Below are positions 6,588-9,889 of a DNA stretch of 9,889 nucleotides, in pieces (within the stretch, counting starts at the first letter, position 1; each line of letters begins with the position of its first letter). Source of the stretch: Lysobacteraceae bacterium (lineage in GTDB: Bacteria; Pseudomonadota; Gammaproteobacteria; Xanthomonadales; Xanthomonadaceae); NCBI GenBank assembly GCA_017990865.1, contig JAGNNB010000083.1:1-9889 (forward strand), in the 5' to 3' direction. A program made the translations under genes and the position numbers. Under the pieces are notes generated by a model. The model saw nothing but the letters and a program-made list of their open reading frames with translations, searched no databases and was not told where the DNA came from.

Positions 6588-8840
6588 TCACCAATCGAAC
6601 GAAACCGACAACGAGACGCTGCGCCCCGGGCGCGTGTAGAAATCGATGTCCGCCGCGTTAGCGGAAACGCCGCGCACGGTGTTCCAGTCCCAATAGCGAC
6701 GATCGGCCAGATTCTGCACCGCGAGATTCACGCGCGTCGCCGACAATGGACGCCACCATGCGTACACGTCCAGCAGTGCATGTCCCGGCGCACCGAACAA
6801 CGATCCCGCGCTTTCGTCCAGCGCAGACTGCCTCGCGACGCCGGTGGCGACGGCTTCGACGCCCCAGTTCGACGCGGCCGGCTCCCAACTGGCGCCAAGC
6901 ACCGCTTTCGCGGGGGCGACGCTGTTGAGCGGCGCATCGCGGGCGAGATCGCGCCCGCGCGCCCAAGCGCCGGCGGCGCGGAATTCCCAGGACGGCGCCA
7001 ACGCGGGCGTCCACGACGCTTCGGCTTCGATGCCTTCGATCCGCGCGCGTGCGCGATTCACCGATTGGAACACCAGGGCGCCGCTGCTCGGATCGATGCC
7101 GAGATTGGCGCGCGAATCGATCAGGTCGCGATAGCGATTGCGATACGCGGACACATCGAGGCGCAGACCTTCGCCGCGCCAGCGCCAACCCGCTTCGAAC
7201 CCGTGGCTGGTTTCCGGCCGCAAATCCGGGTTCGGCCGCACTTCGTAGTTCAACAAGGTCAACGACAAACCGATGTTCACATCGCCGAACGGCGGCGCGC
7301 GAAACCCGCGGGCGTATTGCGCGAAGAAGGTCGAGCGCTCGCTCGGCTGCCAACGCAGTCCCAGCTTCGGCGTCCACGCGGTGCGGAGGATGTCGGTAAC
7401 GCGCACGTTCGGATAATCCTCGCGGAACATCGCGTCGGCCTGCGCGTCGAGCGCGTAGCGCTCCCAACGCAGCCCGGGCACCACGGCGAAACGCTCGCCG
7501 ATGCCGATTTCATCCTGCCAAAACACGCCGGTTTCGCGCGCGGTGCTGTTGGGAAAATCGCGAACCGGAAAGCGCTCACCCAACACCACGTTGCTGCTCG
7601 CGCCGGTCAGCAGATTGATCTCGCTGCCGTCGCGCAGACCTTCGAAAGACGTACGCGACAGTTCGATGCCGAAGACATGGCGATGACGGAACGTATCGCC
7701 TTCGCTGCCGCTGCGCGATTCGCCCAGCCACTTGATACCGGTGTTGTTCTGTTCCAGCGAAAATCGACGCAACCGCAGCGACGGAAAACGCGTGGTGCGG
7801 TCGGCGAGACGCGTTTGCGCCGTGTCCTGCGTGGTGTCGCTGCGCTGCGCGTACAACAGCAATTCGGCGCGGTCGAGCCACATCGACGTCGACGACCACT
7901 CGGCGCCGAGACTGGCGCGTTCGCGGCGATAGCGATCGTCGCCGCGCAGATCGGTGGTGGTGGAGAAACGTCCCGGTCCGAAGCGCAGCGAACCCACGTC
8001 GGTGCGAGCACGGCCCTCGCCGCGATCGTAGGTCGCGGTCCAACGGCCAAAACCTTGTCCATCCCAGATCAACTTGGCCAGCAGACCGTCGCGGCGGTAA
8101 TCGAGCGGATTGGCCGGATGCGCGGCCGAATGGTTGTCGGCGGCATGACCATCGCGCCGCGAGGCGAGCACCATGGCTTCGAAACGCTCGCCGCCGCGCC
8201 CGGCGAGCGCGACCGAACGGCTCATGCTGTCGTCGCGACCCGAAGCGCCCCAGCGCGCGCCGAGTTGATGCGCATCGTCGTCGAGCGCGAGCAGGTCGGC
8301 GGGCGAACGCGTGCGATACGCGACCACGCCCGCGAGCGCGTCGCTGCCGTACAGCGTCGATGCCGGCCCGCGCAGAATTTCGACGCGCTGCAGCGCATCC
8401 AACTCGACCAGATCGCGACCCGCGGCTGCGAACTGCCCCACGCTGAACGCCTCGGCCACCGGCACACCGTCGATTTCCATGCCCACGCGATTGCCGTCGA
8501 GACCGCGAATCGAAAAGCCCTGCCACCCGAAACGCGCGCTGTCGCCCAGGGCGTCGATGCCGGGTTCGTAGCGCACCAGATCGGCGATGTCCTGCACCTG
8601 TTGGCGCTCCAACGTCGCACGCTCGATCGCGACCACGCGGCCGACGACGCGACCGGCGGGCTCTGGCACTTTGCTGGCGATCACGACGATGCGATCCAGC
8701 ATGCGTGGGTCGGAGGCGCGCGCGTCGTCCTCCGCCGCACAGGCATGCGCACTGCATAACGCGAGCGCGACCGCCGTGGACAAGACGGCCGGCACAGCCT
8801 TGCGGTGCATTCGGCGACGGTGCGGATCGCGAGCGGGCAT
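6588..8840 (-). CDS. TonB-dependent outer-membrane receptor, haemoglobin/haem (TIGR01786-like) type
   Basis: The 750-residue outer-membrane receptor imports its ligand with TonB-ExbBD energy. After a long, basic signal peptide (AVPAVLSTAVALALCSAHACA), a TonB-box-like DRIVVIA appears at 49-55. The plug follows at about 70-177 (DLVRYEPGIDALG, FSIRGLDGNRVGMEIDGVPV, VEILRGPASTLYGSDALAGV). The beta barrel runs to a C-terminal FDW, whose final aromatic residue suits Bam insertion. Haemoglobin-family features include AYRTRSPADLL, NPLDYRRDGLLAKLIWD, a FRAP box (513-516) and an NPDL box (537-540). No histidine lies between FRAP and NPDL, where haem receptors usually have one, so the ligand is uncertain. 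ATG 8840 was chosen because AGAGG lies 6 bases upstream; an ATG at 8888 would overlap the promoter. It is divergent from nirS. Confidence 0.92.
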   Translation of the reverse strand: MPARDPHRRRMHRKAVPAVLSTAVALALCSAHACAAEDDARASDPRMLDRIVVIASKVPEPAGRVVGRVVAIERATLERQQVQDIADLVRYEPGIDALGDSARFGWQGFSIRGLDGNRVGMEIDGVPVAEAFSVGQFAAAGRDLVELDALQRVEILRGPASTLYGSDALAGVVAYRTRSPADLLALDDDAHQLGARWGASGRDDSMSRSVALAGRGGERFEAMVLASRRDGHAADNHSAAHPANPLDYRRDGLLAKLIWDGQGFGRWTATYDRGEGRARTDVGSLRFGPGRFSTTTDLRGDDRYRRERASLGAEWSSTSMWLDRAELLLYAQRSDTTQDTAQTRLADRTTRFPSLRLRRFSLEQNNTGIKWLGESRSGSEGDTFRHRHVFGIELSRTSFEGLRDGSEINLLTGASSNVVLGERFPVRDFPNSTARETGVFWQDEIGIGERFAVVPGLRWERYALDAQADAMFREDYPNVRVTDILRTAWTPKLGLRWQPSERSTFFAQYARGFRAPPFGDVNIGLSLTLLNYEVRPNPDLRPETSHGFEAGWRWRGEGLRLDVSAYRNRYRDLIDSRANLGIDPSSGALVFQSVNRARARIEGIEAEASWTPALAPSWEFRAAGAWARGRDLARDAPLNSVAPAKAVLGASWEPAASNWGVEAVATGVARQSALDESAGSLFGAPGHALLDVYAWWRPLSATRVNLAVQNLADRRYWDWNTVRGVSANAADIDFYTRPGRSVSLSVSFDW

Positions 8841-8867
8841 GGCGGCCTCTCGAACGGGAATGATGCG

Positions 8868-8873
8868 AGTGTA
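8868..8873 (-). promoter_or_regulatory. Candidate -10 box for the TonB receptor gene
   Basis: Reading leftward the sequence is TTACACT, a -10-like TACACT 27 bases before the ATG at 8840, at the same distance as before the DUF3228 start. A good -35 is not evident, which would suit a promoter needing an activator. I see no clear Fur box, although one might be expected for a haem receptor. Confidence 0.4.
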
Positions 8874-8914
8874 AGAACACCCGCGCACGGCTTCGAGCGC
8901 GAATTGCGACCGGC

Positions 8915-8928
8915 TTGACTTAAGTCAT
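8915..8928. promoter_or_regulatory. Dnr/Nnr/FNR-type binding site upstream of nirS
   Basis: TTGACTTAAGTCAT contains the perfect 12-base palindrome TGACTTAAGTCA (8916-8927). It fits the CRP/FNR-superfamily half-site pattern TTGAC-N4-GTCAA, used by nitric-oxide-responsive regulators of denitrification genes, except for a final T in place of the A. Its centre is at 8921.5. A -10-like GACAAT at 8951-8956 predicts a start near 8963, placing the site at about -41.5, the standard class II activating position. Relative to the TonB receptor promoter it would be centred near -60, so it might act on both genes. The regulator gene is not in the window. Confidence 0.75.
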
Positions 8929-8950
8929 GCGCGAACGAAAAGGCGACCCG

Positions 8951-8956
8951 GACAAT
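8951..8956 (+). promoter_or_regulatory. Candidate -10 box of the nirS promoter
   Basis: GACAAT matches 4 of 6 positions of the -10 consensus. It is correctly spaced from the palindrome for activator-dependent transcription with no -35 of its own. The leader would be about 54 bases, ending with GGGGA (9006-9010) 6 bases before the ATG. Confidence 0.45.
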
Positions 8957-9016
8957 CCTCCCCGACCGGCAAACCGTCGTAAGACCACGTCATCTATCCG
9001 TGCTCGGGGAACGCCC

Positions 9017-9889
9017 ATGAAAAGAACGCACATCGCAATCGCTCTCGCGCTCGTCGCGACCGCCTCGGCATTCGCTTATGCCGGCGCGCGCGCGGACGAA
9101 ATCAGCAACGAACGCCCGCCGAAGTCGGCCATGGAAGCCGGGGAAGCGACTTACCTCGCCAACTGCGCCGCCTGCCATCAGCCCGACGGCAAAGGCTTGA
9201 CCGGTGCGTTTCCGCCGTTGGCGAGCTCCGATTACATCCGCAACGTGCCGAAAGAGCGTCTCGTCGACGTGGTGCTGAAAGGGTTCAGCGGCAAAGTCAC
9301 CGTCAACGGCGCCGATTACGACGGCGTGATGCCGGCGTTGAATCACCTGAGCGACACCGATGTCGCCAATGTGCTGTCGTACATCAACCACAGTTGGGGC
9401 AACGGTGGTGCGAGCGTCGCCGCCGCCGAAGTCGCCGCGCGCCGCGGCGCGCAAACGCCCGAAGCCGCGCAGGCCGGCACGAAGACGCCGGAAGCGAAAT
9501 ACCAAGGCGCACCGACCGCGATTCCGGCGCCGGTCGCGCTCGCCGGCGCCGGCGGCGCACTGCCGCCGCTGAGCGACGACGAACGTAAGCATGCGACGCA
9601 AATCTTCTTCGAGCGTTGCGCCGGCTGCCATGGCGTCTTGCGCAAAGGCGCGACCGGCAAGCCTCTGACGCCCGATATCACCCGTGCCAAGGGCACCGAT
9701 TATCTGAAGGCGCTGATCAATTTCGGTTCGCCCGCCGGTATGCCGAATTGGGGTACGTCGGGCGAACTCAGCGCGCAAGACATCGACATCATGGCTCGCT
9801 TCCTGCAGCACGATCCGCCGTCGCCGCCGGAATGGGGCATGAAGGAAATGAAGCAGAGCATGGTGACGTTCGTGCCGGTGGATCAGCGG
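9017..9889 (+). CDS. nirS: Cytochrome cd1 nitrite reductase NirS with an extra N-terminal cytochrome c domain (5' 291 codons, runs off the right edge)
   Basis: This periplasmic enzyme reduces nitrite to nitric oxide in denitrification. A Sec signal (residues 1-26, cleaved after AGARA) precedes a class I cytochrome c domain: CAACH at 50-54, a probable axial Met at 105 (GVMPAL), then DVANVLSYINHSWGNGG. That domain resembles the one tethered to some copper nitrite reductases. After an Ala/Pro-rich linker (about 130-185) the canonical NirS c domain begins: FFERCAGCHGVLRKGATGKP (haem site 201-205), LTPDIT, a GMPNWG Met at 242, GELS, and LQHDPPSPPEWGMKEM. This block matches Pseudomonas NirS almost word for word, with His/Met ligation. 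The d1 propeller lies beyond the window. GGGGA 6 bases upstream supports ATG 9017. The gene is preceded by a Dnr/FNR-like site. Ordinary NirS has only one c haem per subunit. Confidence 0.93.
   Translation, partial: MKRTHIAIALALVATASAFAYAGARADEISNERPPKSAMEAGEATYLANCAACHQPDGKGLTGAFPPLASSDYIRNVPKERLVDVVLKGFSGKVTVNGADYDGVMPALNHLSDTDVANVLSYINHSWGNGGASVAAAEVAARRGAQTPEAAQAGTKTPEAKYQGAPTAIPAPVALAGAGGALPPLSDDERKHATQIFFERCAGCHGVLRKGATGKPLTPDITRAKGTDYLKALINFGSPAGMPNWGTSGELSAQDIDIMARFLQHDPPSPPEWGMKEMKQSMVTFVPVDQR

Noticed and set aside
6543..8759. A 738-codon open frame on the plus strand opposite the TonB receptor
   Set aside because: Its translation is His/Arg/Ala-rich low-complexity with no family features. 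It mirrors the receptor gene, which has clear plug, barrel and signal features; this is a GC-bias shadow.
8841..9016. A Fur box controlling the haem-type receptor
   Set aside because: I found no 19-base GATAAT-like inverted repeat in the interval. The only strong palindrome is of the Dnr/FNR type.
8990..9811. A 273-codon minus-strand frame opposite nirS
   Set aside because: The plus strand here encodes a clear signal peptide and two cytochrome c domains, so the antisense frame is a shadow.

Overview
The window is very GC-rich, with codon third positions dominated by G/C and many long antisense shadow frames. Its gene content fits a denitrifying gammaproteobacterium, most likely of the Xanthomonadaceae/Rhodanobacteraceae (Lysobacter-like) group. 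This placement is inferred from the TPR-kinase/ECF pair, the DUF3228 protein, the style of the REP-like palindrome and the TACACT/TATGCT-type -10 boxes. It was not tested by any search. No tRNA, rRNA, CRISPR array or insertion sequence was seen.

Left edge (1-1148, minus strand). A CvaA/HlyD-type membrane fusion protein is followed by the N-terminus of an ATP-grasp ligase of the MvdC/MvdD kind, which runs off the left edge. Together they look like one end of a graspetide-type RiPP cluster (ATP-grasp-modified peptide plus exporter). The fusion protein keeps both conserved ends of its family but lacks the lipoyl and coiled-coil middle.

Centre-left (1416-4937, plus strand). An ECF-type sigma factor is followed by a membrane-anchored Ser/Thr protein kinase with TPR-like repeats. 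The pair resembles the kinase-linked ECF systems of xanthomonads. A 34-codon reading frame in the gap overlaps the TTG start of the kinase.

Centre (5030-6487). An NRDE/TANGO2-like protein (plus) and a DUF3228 protein (minus) converge on a large REP-like inverted repeat. The repeat supplies the DUF3228 stop codon.

Right (6588-9889). A TonB-dependent receptor of the haemoglobin/haem family (minus) is divergent from the 5' part of a cytochrome cd1 nitrite reductase gene, nirS (plus), which runs off the right edge. This NirS carries an additional N-terminal cytochrome c domain resembling the one tethered to some copper nitrite reductases. A TTGAC-N4-GTCAT palindrome sits where a Dnr/Nnr/FNR-type activator would bind, about 41.5 bp before the predicted transcription start.

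Two themes emerge: possible RiPP export next to kinase/ECF signalling, and a haem-centred cluster (TANGO2-like protein, haem-type receptor, multihaem nitrite reductase). The functional link inside each theme is inference from proximity.
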